64,000 bases of DNA, taken from positions 350,630 through 414,629 of the forward strand of contig CAUYUJ010003425.1 in assembly GCA_963575745.1 (NCBI GenBank), given 5' to 3'. The notes beneath the pieces were generated by a model, which was not told the origin of the DNA, searched no databases, and worked only from the letters and a program-made list of their open reading frames with translations. Positions 30,238 through 42,144 of this stretch are shown piece after piece. Each line of letters opens with the position of its first letter. The stretch's first letter is position 1. Both the position numbers and the translations under genes were made by a program. This stretch comes from Prorocentrum cordatum (Eukaryota > Sar > Dinophyceae > Prorocentrales > Prorocentraceae).

Positions 30238-30472
30238 TTCAGGAGGAGGAGGAGCAGGGGAGCAGGAGGGGCAGGAGGAGCAGGAGGAGGAGGGAGGGGG
30301 AGGAGGAGGAGAGAGGAGGAGGAGGAGAGGAGGCAGGGGAGGAGGAGGTAGGAGGAGGGAGGAGGAGGAGGAGGAGGAGGAGGAGGAGGAGGAGGAGGAG
30401 GAGGAGGAGGAGCAGGAGCAGGAGGAGGAGGAGGAGGAGGAGGAGGAGGAGGAGGAGGAGGAGGAGGAGGCT
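30238..30472. repeat. (GGA)n purine tract
   Basis: GGAGGA and GGAGCA units, then GCTGCTGC at the end. Confidence 0.95.
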
Positions 30473-30474
30473 GC

Positions 30475-30975
30475 TGCTTGGCTGGGAGCCCTCCTGGGCG
30501 CGTGCGGATTGTGCGGATGCGCAGGAACGGACTGGGGCAACGGTAGGGCGAGTGTGACCCAGAGGTCCGGACCACTTCTCTGGGGCTGGTTTTTGTCCTG
30601 GGTCGTTTTTGGAAGCCCCCGAAGCCCGGCGAGGGCCCCCAGCGGCCGAAAACGGCCAAAAACCGCCTGCTCCAATTTTCTCTTGGAGCGTCGGATCTCA
30701 GGGGGCGCAAGCTGCCAAGCCTCGGGCTTCCGAGAGGGCGAGCAGGTCCTCTGGCGGCTGGGCGGCCCAGGGACACGCGCGCGGGCGGACACCTCCCAAG
30801 TATCTAGATGTCTGGGATCAGTCTGCTACCACAGCTGGGACCAAAAATCTCTGTACTCTGTTAATTTTTTTAAAGATATGATCGCAGTTTTCTCTACTCT
30901 ATTCAAGCTGTAGGCTGGCTATGGATCTAATAAGCACTTGCAGCGCTCCGGCCGCGGGAGACCCGCGCGCGGCGC
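30475..30975. other. No gene recognised
   Basis: Mostly GC-rich, ending in an AT-rich patch near 30,855-30,930. Open frames lack motifs. Confidence 0.4.
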
Positions 30976-30977
30976 AG

Positions 30978-31560
30978 GAGGGGGGGGGAGGAGGAGGAGA
31001 TGGGAGGAGGAGGAGAGAGGAGGAGGAGGAGGAGTAGAGGAGGAGGAGGAGGAGGAGGAGGAGGAGGAGGAGGAGGAGGAGGAGGAGGAGGAGGACAGGG
31101 GAGGAGGAGGAGGAGGAGGAGAGGAGGAGGAGAGGAGGAGGAAGGAGGAGGAGGAGGAGGAGAGAGGCAGGAGGAAGGAGAGGAGGAGGAGGAGGCAAGC
31201 GCCGCCGCCCGCCGTTGCCCTGCGCGCGCGGGGGGGGCGCGACCCGGGCGCGATTCGAGCCACGTCCTCCTCCTCCTCCGCCTCCTCCTCCTCCTTCTCC
31301 TCCTCCCCTCCCCTCCCCTCCCCCTCCTCCCCCTCCGCCTCCGCCCTCCGCCTCCGCCCGCCTCCTACTCTCCTCCTCCTCCTCCTCCTCCTCCTCCTCA
31401 TCCTCCTCTCCTCCTCCTCCTACTCCTCCTCCTCCTCTCCTCCTCCTCGCCTCCCCCTCCCCCTCCTCCCCTCCCCCTCCCACTCCCCCTCCCCCTCCCC
31501 CTCCGCCTCCGCCTCCGCCTCCTCCTCCTCCTCCTCCTCCTGCTCCTGCTCCTCCTCCTC
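30978..31560. repeat. Convergent (GGA)n and (TCC)n tracts
   Basis: GGA units at 30,978-31,193 are followed, after a 70-base GC-rich spacer, by CTC/TCC units at 31,265-31,560. The two halves are reverse complements over about 200 bases and could form a very long hairpin. Confidence 0.9.
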
Positions 31561-31739
31561 CTCTTGATCTGTAGGGCGACAGGCCCGACTTCAGCCTCGG
31601 AGGCGGCCGCGCAGCCCTGGGCGCTGCCCCGCCGCCTCCTCTGGCCAGGGCGTCTCTCCCCGACCTCCTCGCGCTGTGAGAGAATCACGGCTGGAGGGCT
31701 TTCGCTATTTGGGGCCTCGGCCGGGGGCCCTTTTACGAT

Positions 31740-31872
31740 AGGTTTGCGTCGTGTCGACCAGCGGCGACCCCAGCGCGGACGTTCAAGGTTGAACGCCGCC
31801 GGCGACCCAGAATCGATCGATGTTGAACGATCGGACGTTGCGGCAGCGGCCGATCGTTCAAGGTTGAACGAT
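31740..31872. repeat. GTTCAAGGTTGAAC boxes
   Basis: GTTCAAGGTTGAAC occurs at about 31,779 and 31,857, with TGTTGAACGATCGGACGTTG between. Each box is a six-base hairpin around GG. The rest of 31,870-32,630 shows no gene. Confidence 0.6.
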
Positions 31873-32639
31873 CCCTGCGGTGTCAAAAACCAACGCTGGG
31901 GTCGGCACGACACGAACCTGCCGTACCGGTTCCCGGGGCCGTCAGACAACGACCCAGGACGAAAAGCCGGTCCCGGGGAAGGGGTCCATACCTCTGGGGG
32001 TCGACGTTGCGGAAAGAGCACATTGTCGGGGCTCTGGGCCTGCAGTGCGGGACAGCAGACCGCCGTTTGCGGTCACCCAGATCCAGGCGTTTGATCCTAT
32101 GCATGCCGCAGTGTGTGTTGCATGCGTGCTTGCTCAATCGGTTGGCACTCTATGCATCCGAGGGTTTCCCTCCGACACGCGATGCCCTGATTTTTTCAAT
32201 GCGCGGTCTATGCAAGTCCCAACCCTTCCCCGGGGCCGGGACCGGGACCGGGAGCTCTTTACCAGCCCCAGAGCCAGGGGCCAGGTTAGGTCCGATGAGG
32301 ACAAGAGCCACAAACAGTCCCCAGCTGCGTATAGGGACGGGCGTCCTACGCAGCGTTCAGCTGAAGGCGCAAAAGGTGCGCAGGCTTTAGGGGCTCGACC
32401 TGAGCCGTTTTCTGACGACTTTGGGGCCCAGTCAGGGCCCCCAGAGGCCGAAAAGGGCCGAACATTCCCGTCCTGATATTTGTCACGACGCGGGCATTTC
32501 TGGGTCTTCTTCCTGCGCCGCCTCCTCCTGCCCCCCAGCCCGGCGGGGCGTAGGACTACGACAAGCCCGCGGTGACCGGCTCCAAGTATGCCTTCATCAA
32601 GCAGCACGTGCCCCCACGCTGGGGCCGACCCAGCACGGG

Positions 32640-32797
32640 GAGAGGAGGAGGAGGAGCAGGAGGAGGAGGAGGAGGAAGAGGGGGAGGAGGAGGAGCAGGA
32701 GGAGGAGGAGGAGGAGGAGGAGGAGGAGGAGGAGGAGGCGGGGGAAGGGGAAGGAGGAGGAGCAGGAGGAGGAGGAGGAGAAGAAGGAGGAGCAGGA
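32640..32797. repeat. (GGA)n purine tract
   Basis: GGAGGA with GCA interruptions, ending GGACCAGTGTGG. Confidence 0.95.
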
Positions 32798-32934
32798 CCA
32801 GTGTGGGCCCAAGACTCATAAACGATGTTGCAATACCCCCCCCCTCCAAGTTCCCTCTTCATAGGTCCATACGAGGGTTCATTTTCACTGAGGGAGATGT
32901 TCCCTTGGAGACAACCGTCTGAAAATCCAGAACC

Positions 32935-33470
32935 GTGCCGGAAATCCATTCCTCGGACTTCAACGCCGCGAGTCATCGTTATTGTTGCGTCCTGACGATC
33001 CTGAATCGCATCAGAACGCCATTCCTAGGACTCCAACACCGTGAACCAACCTAACTGTTGCGCCGTGACAGTTCTACATCGTGCCCAAACACGATTTTTG
33101 TGATTTCAGCCTTGGTAATTCTTGAATCTGTTGCAAACTCATGAAAACGAATGCGCGCGGCGCTTTTAGGCGAGAGCCAGGAAAGCTCATGAACTCACGA
33201 AAAAGGAACCGCCCTCCATCCGTGAAGCTCTTGGAACTTTTAGGACGAATGCGCGCGGCGCTAGGTGCTTGAAAACGACCCGCCCTCCATCCGTGAAGCT
33301 CAGCTCTTGCAAACCTTTAAATCGGAATGCGCGCGGCGCTAAGGCGAAAGCCGCATTTTGAAGACGGCCCGGTCTCAATCCGTGAAACTTTGAAGCTGTC
33401 AAGTCAAGGTCACACGCGGCGGGGAAGTCTCAGGCGAAACGCCTGGCCCGCCCTACTGACACTTCTCGGG
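32935..33470 (+). repeat. Two short tandem repeat families
   Basis: At 32,935-33,075 two copies of about 70 bases share CCATTCCT(C/A)GGACT(T/C)CAAC. At 33,145-33,470 three to four copies of about 80-100 bases share AATGCGCGCGGCGCT and CCCTCCATCCGTGAAGCTC. No gene is visible. Confidence 0.75.
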
Positions 33471-33505
33471 GTGCGACAGCGAGGAGTCATTTATAAGGAC
33501 AAGGG

Positions 33506-33562
33506 ATGGAGGAGGAGTCTGTAGGAGGAGGAGGAGGAGGAGGAGGAGGAGGAGGAGGAGGA
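33506..33562. repeat. (GGA)n tract
   Basis: Short GGA run, then ATGATGATG and AATAATAGTAATAA to 33,645. Confidence 0.9.
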
Positions 33563-33924
33563 AAGGAGGAGGAGGAAAGGATGATGATGATGATGGAAAC
33601 GAGGAATAATAGTAATAATATGAAGAAGAATAATAATGAGAAGAAACATCACAACAAGAAGAACAGGCTGACGAAGAGCAGGGGCAGCGGGAGGGTCAGG
33701 GGAAACGATAGGGGGGATGGGCATAGGGGGGGGTGCATCGACCCCCAATCGCCCACTGATCGCCGATAGGGGCCCGATAGCCCCAACCTGCCCAGGAACG
33801 TGCGGGTTCGCGATCGGGGGTCCACCGCCGACCGAACGGCGACGTATCGCCGATTGCAGGTCGATGCTTCTCCCCCTATGCCAGCCCCCCCCAATCGTTG
33901 CCCCTCAGAGGGGAGGGGGAGGGG

Positions 33925-34072
33925 GAGGAAGAGAAGGAGGAGGAGGAGGAGGAGGAGGAGGAGGAGGAGGAGGAGGAGGAGGAGGGAGGAGGAGGAGGAG
34001 GAGCAGGAGGAGGAGGAAGGAGGAGGAGGAGGAGAAGGAGGAGGAGGAGGAGGAGGAGGAGGAGGAGGAGGG
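33925..34072. repeat. (GGA)n tract
   Basis: GGAGGA with AAG and GCA interruptions. Confidence 0.95.
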
Positions 34073-34259
34073 GGGACAGTGGGAGGGGGAGGGGGACCCA
34101 TTGACTGTGACCCACTGGGTAGGCTCTCGCGTGCACGCAGCGTTCCTCCCCTCTGCGAGCGCCTCCGACCCTATCGGCCTTGCGGGCCTGCGTGGCTGGA
34201 GAGGTCCCGCGGGTGACGCCTCTTGGCGCCCGGGATACCCCGGATGCCTGCGGGCCCGG

Positions 34260-34440
34260 GCCTGCAGGCGTGCCTCTAGGCACGGAGGAAAGGAGTGGGT
34301 GCCTCCAGGCGGGGAGGGCTTGCAGGCGTGCCCTGTGGGCAGGGAGGGGGGGACGGAGGGCCCACAGGCGGGGAGGTCCTGCAGGGAGGGAGGGATTGCC
34401 TGCAGACGAGGAGGGCAGGAACGGGGAATGGGGAGCGGAG
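34260..34440 (+). repeat. GGCGGGGAGGGCTTGCAGGC-type minisatellite
   Basis: Five or six imperfect units of about 30-36 bases with GCAGGCGTGCC and GGGAGGG words. Confidence 0.5.
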
Positions 34441-34544
34441 GAACGAGGGAGGAGGGGCAAGCTGGGTGCGCTCGCGTTGCATCCGACGTCCTGTCCCTCG
34501 CTCCCGTGCCTTCCCACTACGCCGGTTTCGCTCTTTGTCCGCGG

Positions 34545-35035
34545 ACGCGTGTCCTCCTCCTCCTCCTCCTGCCTCTCTTCATCCTCCTGCCTCTCCTCCT
34601 CCTCCTCCCTCCTCCTCCATCCCTCCTCCTCTCTCCTCCTTTCCTCCTCTCTCACTCCTCATCCTCTCCCTGCCTCTCTGCTCCTCCTGCTCTCTGCTCC
34701 TCTGCCCCCTTCTCCTCACCCCTCCTCCTCCTCCTCCTCCTGACTCCTCCTCCCCTCTCCTCCTCCTTACCTCTCTGACTTCCTCCTGCCTTCTCCCTAT
34801 ACCTTCTCCTCCTCCTCATCCTCTCCCTCTTCCCTCCTCCTCCTCCTAATGCCTCCTGCTCCTCCTGCCCTCTCCTCTAACCTCTCTGCTCCTCCTCCTC
34901 CTCCTCCTTCCTTCCTTCCTCCGTCCTCCCTCCTCCTCCTCTCTCCTCGACGTCGTTCTCCTCCTCCTCCTCTCCTCTCCCTCCTCCTCCTCCTCCTCCT
35001 CCTCCTCCTCCTCCTCCTCCTCCGCCTCCTCCCCC
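34545..35035. repeat. (TCC)n pyrimidine tract
   Basis: TCCTCC, CTCCTG and TCTCTCC words over almost 500 bases. Opposite polarity to the GGA tracts upstream. Confidence 0.95.
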
Positions 35036-35054
35036 TCGTGCTATACGCAGTCGG

Positions 35055-35225
35055 AGCACGGAAACCTGTGGGGCCCGTGGGACCCGTGGGCCCTGTTGGC
35101 CCTCCGTGGCCCGTGCGAGGCCCCCCTGTGGGATCCGTGGGCGCCCGCGAGGGCCGCGAGAGCCGTGGGGCCCGCGGCACCGGCGGGGCCTGCGGGGCCT
35201 GCGGGACCTGCGGGGCGCCGCCTGG
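35055..35225. repeat. GGGCCCGTG/GGACCTGCG 9-base collagen-like minisatellite
   Basis: Nine-base units translate as Val-Gly-Pro or Gly-Pro-Ala triplets on either strand. It continues at 35,530-35,720 after a GGGAGG tract. Same class as 22,640-22,866. Confidence 0.6.
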
Positions 35226-35512
35226 GAGGTGAGGGAGGAGGGGAGGGAGGGAGGAGGGAGGGAGGGAGGGAGGGGAGGGCGGGAGGGGAGGGAGGTAGGG
35301 GAGGGAGGAGGGGAGGGTGGGAGGGAGGGAGGAGGGAGGGGAGGGGAGGAGGGTGGGAGGAGGGAGGGAGGGGGGGAGGGAGGGACGGAGGGATGGGAGG
35401 AGGGGGAGAGAGGGAGGAGGAGGGGAGGGCGGGAGGGCTGGAGGGAGGGAGGAGGGAGGGAGGGAGGGAGGGAGGGCGAGAGGGAGGGCTGGAGAGGGGG
35501 GGGGGAGGGACG
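35226..35512. repeat. GGGAGG purine tract
   Basis: GGAGGGA words with a GCGGGAGGG variant. Confidence 0.95.
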
Positions 35513-35719
35513 CCCCCCTGTGAGGCATGCGGCGCCTCCGGGACCTGCGGGGCCTGTCGGACCTGCGGGGCCCGTGGGGCGTGCAAGGCCCCGCGACGCC
35601 CGTGGGGGCTCGTGGAGCCTGTCGGGCGGGTGCGGCCCGTGGGGCATTCTGCGACGCTCGTGCGCGTCCTGCGGGAGCCGTGGCGCCTGCGAGGCCCGCG
35701 GGGTCCGGAGCAGCGGCCC

Positions 35720-36185
35720 ACCGCTGGGGCGGGAGCGCCACGCTCAGCAGCGGGGGCACGGCGCCGACCCGAAGGTGAGGCCCAGGCTGCAGCGGGAGCC
35801 ATCGAAGGTTTACATGACCATCTAAGACAGTCCAGTTCTGGCAAATCTGGCGCATCCCGTGCTGACAAAAAAAAGCAGGGTGCGGAGGGGCCGAGTCGAG
35901 AGGGAGAGCACTGCAGAGCAGTTCGGCCGCGCCAGTCATGTGTGCAGAGGACAGGTGCGCGGATGCGAGGCGGATGCGGAGGGGGCAGGGGGAGGGAGGG
36001 GTGAAGGGAAGGAGCGAGGAAAAAGGGGAGGGGGGAAGGGAGGGGGGGGGAGAAGGCGAGGCAGCAGGTAGCGAGCAGGGAGGAAACTGAACCAGTGCGC
36101 TCGAGCCGGTTACCGGCCCCCGCGCGGTCTCGACGCGGCTTTGGCGGGCTATGCTTCTGGCGCGTTCGATGTCGCAGCAGGGTAA
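35720..36185. other. No gene recognised
   Basis: Begins with CGCTGGGGCGGGAGCGCCACGC-like boxes (CGGGAGCGCC) shared with 24.95 kb; the remainder is GA-rich with no coding signal. Confidence 0.5.
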
Positions 36186-36194
36186 CACTGAAAA

Positions 36195-36254
36195 GGCTTC
36201 TCTCTCTCTCGCCCCCATCAGACATACGCACGCACGTACACGCGGACATCTACA

Positions 36255-36297
<43 letters not shown>

Positions 36298-36426
36298 GTA
36301 TACACATATGTGCGCGCTTATGCCTATAGACAAACTACGCACCTATGTATACAGTATGCATGTGTGTACATGTGTGTGTGTGTGCGTGTGTGTGTGTGTG
36401 TGTTGAAGCACACGTGTGTGTATATA

Positions 36427-36461
<35 letters not shown>

Positions 36462-36475
36462 CCCCGTGCACGAGG
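36195..36475. repeat. CT, TA and GT compound microsatellites
   Basis: CT at 36,195-36,212, TA at 36,250-36,292, GT at 36,358-36,432 and TA again at 36,432-36,463. Confidence 0.95.
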
Positions 36476-36529
36476 CCCGGGGGCCCGGGACCGCGACCTC
36501 GACGGGGCCTGGGGGTACCGGGCGTCATT

Positions 36530-38800
36530 TTCCGTTTGTTTTTACAAGGGGTTCGGCGACCCGGGGCCAACAGGGCCCCAAGAGGCTGCAGGGAGGCCCC
36601 ACGAGGCCGCAACGATGGCTCCAGACGCCGTTCAAGACGATTTACATGGCGCCAGGAAGGCCACCGAAGGCCCCGAAAACGCCCCAAGAGGCACTCCGAG
36701 AGAGGCCCAGTAAGCAGAAATCGTCGATTTCCTGTTGAGGAAACATCTATTTGTGGCGTGTTTGCCTTTTGGGCGTCCACTGCGTCCAGGACGGCCCAAG
36801 AGGCACCCAAGCCGGTCGAGGATGCCCCCAAGAGGGTTCCAAGACGGCCCACGAGGGGGCCAAGACGGCCCACGAGGCGCCCAAACCGCCCAAGAACGCC
36901 CCAAGGCGGCGCCCAAGACGGGGACGAGGAACCGGAAATTCGCACTTTCTGGCCCAAGAGACCCCCAGTAGACCCCAAGAGGCCCCAAGAAGAACCCAGA
37001 AACCCCAACAGGCCCCCATGAGAGCCGAAAAACACTTAAAGAGGCCCCGAACACGCCCTAAGAGGCACTCCGGGAGAGGCCCAATAAGCAGAAATCGTCG
37101 ATTTCCCGTTGAGGAAACTGATATTTTTGGCGTGTTTGCCTTCTGGGCGTCCACTGCGTCAAAGACGGCCCAAGAGGCACCCAAGACGGTCGAGGATGCC
37201 CCCAAGACGGCCCCAAGACGGCCCACGAGGGGGCCAAGACGGCCCACGAGATGCCTAAACCGCTCAGCGACGCACCAAGTCGGCGCCCAAGACGGGGACG
37301 AGGAACCGAAATTGCGAGCCATCTGCCCAAGAGGCCCCCAAGAGACCCCAAGAGGCTCCAAGAAACGCCCAAGAAGCCCCAAGAGGCCCCAAAGAGACCC
37401 GGAAAAACACAAAAAGAGTCCCCGAACACGCCCCAAGGGGCACTCCAATTGAGCCGCACAAGTCGTAGATTTCCATGGGGAAACTGATATGTTAGGCGTG
37501 TTCGCCTTTGGGGTTTTCACTGCGTCCAAAACGGCCCAAAAGGTACCTTAGACTGCCCCACAGGCTCCCAAGAGGGCTCCAAGACGACCCCAACAGGGTC
37601 CCAAGACAGCCCGAGAGGCCCCCAAGACAGCCCAAAAGTCCGAGCTTTCGGCGGCCCCAGAGGCTCCCAGGAGGCCCCAAGAGGTCCCCAGGTCCAAAAC
37701 GCTCCCAAGCAGCACAATTCATCCTTTCGACGGCTTTCGAGGCTCCCAGGTAACCTCCAAGAGAGCACAAGAGAGGTGCGAGAGGCGTCCTGGGACGGCC
37801 CGAAGAAGCCCAAATCGTAGATTGTCGTTGTTTTTTGTTGACGATGTTTTTGGTTCTCGCGTTTTCGAGCTTCCAACGGTCCAAGAGCGCCGACGAGGCT
37901 CCCAAGACCGCCCCAAGACCACCCAAGAAACCTTAAGGACGGCCCCAAGACGGGCCAAGAAGGCTCCAAGACTGCCGAAGAGGCGCCCAGGACAGCCCCA
38001 CACCACCCCAGACCAGGCCCAAGATGGGGCCAAGAGTGGGAGCAGGAGGCTTCCAGAGACCTCCGAAAGGCCTCCGGAGACACCCACAGGCCCCCAACAC
38101 ACCCCCGATCCTTGAGAGGCCCCAGAAAAACCCCGACGAGGCTCCAAGGACAGCCCAAGAGAACTGCGAGAGCCGTCCCGAGAGAGCCCAAAGAGGGTAA
38201 ACTCGTTGATGTCCCATGGTTTTTCTAATGTTTCTCGCCTTCTCACGCTTGCCCGCTTCCAACCTTCGAAGATCGAGGATTTTGAAAAAAAAGAAGAGAA
38301 GGGAATTCCCAGAATCCCCTTTTTTTTCAAAGTGGGACTCCGACTCGAGGGTCCTACACATCCCTTGACATCTGGCCGGTACCGCGCCTCCTGGCTTCCC
38401 GGGGGGAGACCCCAAGTCGCCGAAGGACAGCACATGACGACCCCAAGGAGCCTCCAGAATGTAAAGAACGCCCCAACACACTCCCGCGCAGCCCGCGACA
38501 CCCTTCCGACGGCTCTCCAGTCCTCCAAGAGGCCTCCAGAACCCCCAGGGGCTCCAGAAGATCACAGACCCCTAAGGGGCCCGGCTAACAAAACCCGCGA
38601 GGTACAAACAAAGAACAGCGCCGAACAACGCCGAGGAACTGGAAAGACATGGAAGTCCCACAATTTTGTGTTTTTTTTCAAGTTTGGCCCCCGGTCTACT
38701 CTTGCACAACAGACCACAATTCAGACCCCCTTCACCTCCCCCAGAAAAACCAGGAAGCCTTTGAGGGCCCCAAATCGTTGACTACCTAAAATTAATAATT
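36530..38800 (+). repeat. CCAAGAGGCC periodic repeat, block 2, with tandem units of about 350-400 bases
   Basis: The 10-12 base word CCAAGAGGC recurs across 2.2 kb. Superimposed are longer units, each containing GCAGAAATCGTCGATTTCC and GGCGTGTTTGCCTT (near 36,715, 37,085 and, diverged, 37,450), then two more diverged units near 37,820 and 38,200. Frames of up to 270 codons are open on both strands, but composition follows the repeat. Confidence 0.85.
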
Positions 38801-39160
38801 TCTACGTTTCCGCGTTTCACTTTCTGTACGATTCCGAGGCTTGCGCAGGGCCTCCAAGGGAGTCCCTGGGCGCAAGAAGCGACCACAATAAGATGACATG
38901 AGTTAGCCTATCAAGCCTAGCTAGAGCCTGAGCGCGCGCGAAGCGCGCGTGATGGAACTAGTGTATCTACACATATATATATACACACATACATACATAC
39001 ATATACAAGAGTGCACTGCGCTTCGCGCCGTGCATCTTGTTTCGCAGCCTCTCGTCTGGAAAGCATTCCACATTTTTCCTCGGACTTCTGCTCCGTTGAC
39101 CCTGGTGGGAGTGGGGAGAGGTTGAGTTTTTTGCGTCACTGCCAGCAAGCGCACGGCGCG
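38800..39160. other. No gene; short palindromes and a TA/CATA tract
   Basis: GCGCGCGAAGCGCGCG near 38,933 is a hairpin, followed by ATATATATACACACATACA at 38,970-39,002. Confidence 0.5.
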
Positions 39161-39163
39161 AAT

Positions 39164-39848
39164 TCAGGCCCCTCCCGCCGCAGCGGCGGCGTCGATCTCG
39201 TGCTCGTCGGCGCTCGCGGCTACGTCCTCACCGTCGCTCTCCCCTGCTCCGTCCTCTTCCGGCGCGGCTTCTCCCAGTCGGGATAACAGCTGCGACTCTT
39301 CGCAGAAGACGAACTGCGTGGCGTAGTCCGTCAGGGTGGCTTTTTCGCAGTAGGAGTCCGCCGCGGCGCCGCTGGGTGCGGTGAAGTATGTAATTGTGTT
39401 TTCACAATTCTTTGCGCTGTCGTTTTGTTTTTGATTGGCTATTTCGTGGGAGTGGGTTCGCTGCGGTGTTGGCTGCTGGGTTGGCCGTTTCGTGTGCTGT
39501 CTGCTTGGCCGTTGAGGCCGCTGTCCGAACATCCACATTGCACGTCCAAAAGCGGCGGCGGGCGGGGCCGAAGGCGCATATATACACGCGCCGCACCACG
39601 TCGGGGACGGAGTGGGCAAGAGTCGCAGCTTTGTGGTCCACGAAGGCCTTCCGGCGCGCAGCTCCAGCCTGGCGAAGGAGGACGGTCCAGAGCTGCAGGC
39701 CGGCAGCGCTTAGTGCGTGAAGCGCGGCAATCTTGCGGACCGGCCTGCCCCGCTTTCCGGTGGCCCACACGGTGGTCCCCAGACGTTGGGGCGCCACGCG
39801 GCGAGTTAGGGGGCGTCTTGGTCCGTGTTTGAATCCCGGAAGGCGCAA
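39164..39848 (-). CDS. Two-exon gene of unknown function with acidic C-terminus
   Basis: The first block (39,848-39,544) has mixed, protein-like composition: RLGTTVWATGKRGRPVRKIA, AGLQLWTVLLRQAGAARRKA and ATLAHSVPDVVRRVYICAFG. Its 5' end has no clear ATG and probably continues in an upstream exon. After an intron the second block (39,371-39,164) reads AADSYCEKATLTDYATQFVF, CEESQLLSRLGEAAPEEDG and an acidic tail ending AAAAAGGA. I recognise no family. The basic first half and acidic tail would suit a nucleic-acid-associated or nuclear protein, but that is only inference. Composition and codon use differ sharply from the repeats on both sides. Confidence 0.5.
39372..39543 (-). other. Candidate 172-base GT-AG intron
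   Basis: On minus, TTTTGGAC/GTGCAATG opens and CGCACCCAG/CGGC closes. The join gives RRRFWTGAAADSYCEK in one frame. Unspliced, the first frame ends at about 39,402. Confidence 0.45.
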
Positions 39849-39879
39849 AACCCGTACATGTTAGAAATGTGTGTTTCTC

Positions 39880-40410
39880 CATAGGAATTCGACAGTTTTG
39901 GCCTCTTGGGGTTCCCTTCGGAAGCCTCTGGTGGGTTCCTCGGGCCGCTTTGCTGCGAACCCAGGCTCCCTCAACGCCCGGGTCACGATGTGGATTGCTT
40001 TGGGGAGCGTCCTGGGGCCGTCCTGGGCATCTCTTGGAGCCATATCAAGGCCCTGTTGGGCCATCTTGGCGCTCGGTTGGACTGTCCGGAGGCCGGTCTG
40101 GTTGGGTTGGGGACGATTTTCTGTGCCTCTCGGGCGGTCTCGGACGCCGGGAAGACAGAAGAACCGAGGTTCCAAGAATCTCTGAAACATTTGTTTTTTG
40201 TCGCATCGAGGTGCAAGTCGGAGTGCTCTTTGGGCCGTCTTCGGGCGCACGGTGGGTTCTTGGAGCCGCTTGGGGCCTTCGCAGGGCCGTCTTGCCACCC
40301 TCCTGACCGCTTTGGGCCCGCTGGCTAGGCCCGGTAAGGGCGTCCAGGTGGACCGGAGGCCCAGGGGACCCGTTGAAGAGCGTCCAGAGGGTCCGAACAT
40401 CCCCAGATCC
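39880..40410 (-). repeat. CTTGGG/GGGCCGTC periodic repeat, block 3 (opposite polarity)
   Basis: Reverse-complement polarity of the CCAAGAGGCC family, with a TTCCAAGAATCTCTGAAACA-type spacer near 40,170. Confidence 0.75.
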
Positions 40411-40504
40411 CGGGGGTGCGGATTTACCGGGGGGGGGGGTCCCACCCCCCCGGGTTGTAAAAATATGGAAAAGGGAATGCACGTATATTTTTTTTTGTTG
40501 TTTG

Positions 40505-40514
40505 GTTCTCTCTT

Positions 40515-40545
<31 letters not shown>

Positions 40546-40583
40546 ATCTCTATCTCTCTCTCTCTCTATATATATATATACAC
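40505..40583. repeat. (CT)n then (TA)n microsatellite
   Basis: CTCTCT with TAT interruptions followed by TATATATATA. Confidence 0.95.
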
Positions 40584-40599
40584 GCACATACTTGTACAT

Positions 40600-41520
40600 C
40601 GCAGCAGGCCTGGGCGGGCCCGGGACCACGGCCCCTTGTGACGCATGGCCGCTCCAGTGGCCCCAGGGGCGACCACATGGTCCCCAAAGTGGGCGCCCGA
40701 TGGCACCAAAATTGACATAAAATTCTGTCGGGTCGATCCAACAACCCGAGACCGCCGAGGATGGCTTATGGACGGTCCTGGAAGGTCGCTTTCCAGGCCC
40801 GTGGGGTCCGTTAAAAGGCATTCATTCGTCATGACCTATGTTTTGTTTTTGTTGGGGGGTTCTTTTTCAAGTCTCAAACACGCTTATTTCAGGAACGCAG
40901 GGGGGCCAAGAGTTGACAGGCATCCGCGCGCCGATGCGATTGCTGGGAGCAGTTCTTTTTCAAACGAATAGCGTTGGCGTTGTGATTTTGTGCACAGTTT
41001 GCGCGACCATTGGCGACAACGCCGCCGCCTCTTCATTCTTTTGGGAACGTTTCGGCGCCATGTCGCCGCCCTCGGGGGCGTCAGCCCTGCTCTAGTTATG
41101 CTTCGGTGCCTTTTTTGGGGGGCCTCGTCGGGGCCGCACGGGGAGATCCCGAGGGCCCCCCGAGCCAATGTGTACAGTCGGCCCTGCTTAGTAGGTCGAC
41201 CCTGCCAAATCAAGGGTACCCTTACGTACCCTGGTGTCCTGTGCCTCGCGACCCATGCATCCTACATCCCCCATGACAATGTGGCCCTCGGAAGGGTCTT
41301 GTGTCTTCTCGCGTGTCCTGTCCAATCGAGGCCGACTGTACGGTTCATCTTGATTTCGGGCCCCTCTGGGCCATCTGAGCGTCCGCCTGCAGGCTCCACG
41401 GGCTCTCTTTCAGGCCCGTGCCGGGCCCGCCGGGGGTCCTCCGACGGCGCCCCCCCCGAGCCCAGATGCGCAGGGCGGGCTGGCTTTGAGCCTTGCGGGG
41501 GCCATCTTGCAGCGCGTTCG
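40600..41520. other. No gene recognised
   Basis: Low-repeat, moderately GC-rich sequence. Several open frames of about 80-130 codons on both strands show no motif. It could hold an unrecognised exon, but nothing stands out. Confidence 0.4.
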
Positions 41521-41524
41521 AGGG

Positions 41525-42140
41525 CCTCCTCCACCTCCTCCTCCTCTCCTCCTCCTCCTCTCCTCCTCCTCCAGCTCCTCCTCCTCCTCCTCCTCCTCCC
41601 TCCTCCTCCCTCTCCCTCATCCTCCTTTTCTCCTCCTCCTCTCCTCCTCCTCCCTCATCCCTCCTCCGCGGGCCCCGTGGAGCTCCGAAGGGGCCACCGA
41701 ACAGCCGATCCCAGCAGGGGCAGCCCAGCCTCCCGCCGCGGCCAGGGCGCACGAGCCACCAGCCTCTGCTGGGCGGCCCCGCTCATATCTCCTCCTCTCC
41801 TCTCCTCTCCTCTCCTCCTCCTCCTCCTCCTCCTCCTCTCCGTTTCCTCCTCCTTTTCCTCCTCCTCCTCCTCCTTCCTCCTTCCCCTTCCTTCCCTCCT
41901 TTTTCCTCCTCTCCTCTACTCCTCCTACCTCCATCATCTCCCTCCTCCTCCTCCCCTCTTCCTCTCCTCCTCCTCCCTCCTCTGCCTCCTCTCCTCCTCA
42001 CTTCCTCCTCCTCTCATTCCCCCTTCTCCTCCTCCTACCTTCTCCTTATACTCTTCTCCTCCTCCCTCCTCCTCCTCCTCTCCCATTTTTCTCCTCCTCC
42101 TCGCTCCTCCTCCTCCTCCTCCTCCTCCTCCTCCTCCTCC
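41525..42140. repeat. (TCC)n pyrimidine tract
   Basis: Two TCC-rich stretches (41,525-41,665 and 41,790-42,140) separated by a unique GC-rich insert. The insert and the sequence after the second stretch both include GGGCCCCGTGG(A/G)GCTCC. Confidence 0.9.
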
Positions 42141-42144
42141 GGGC

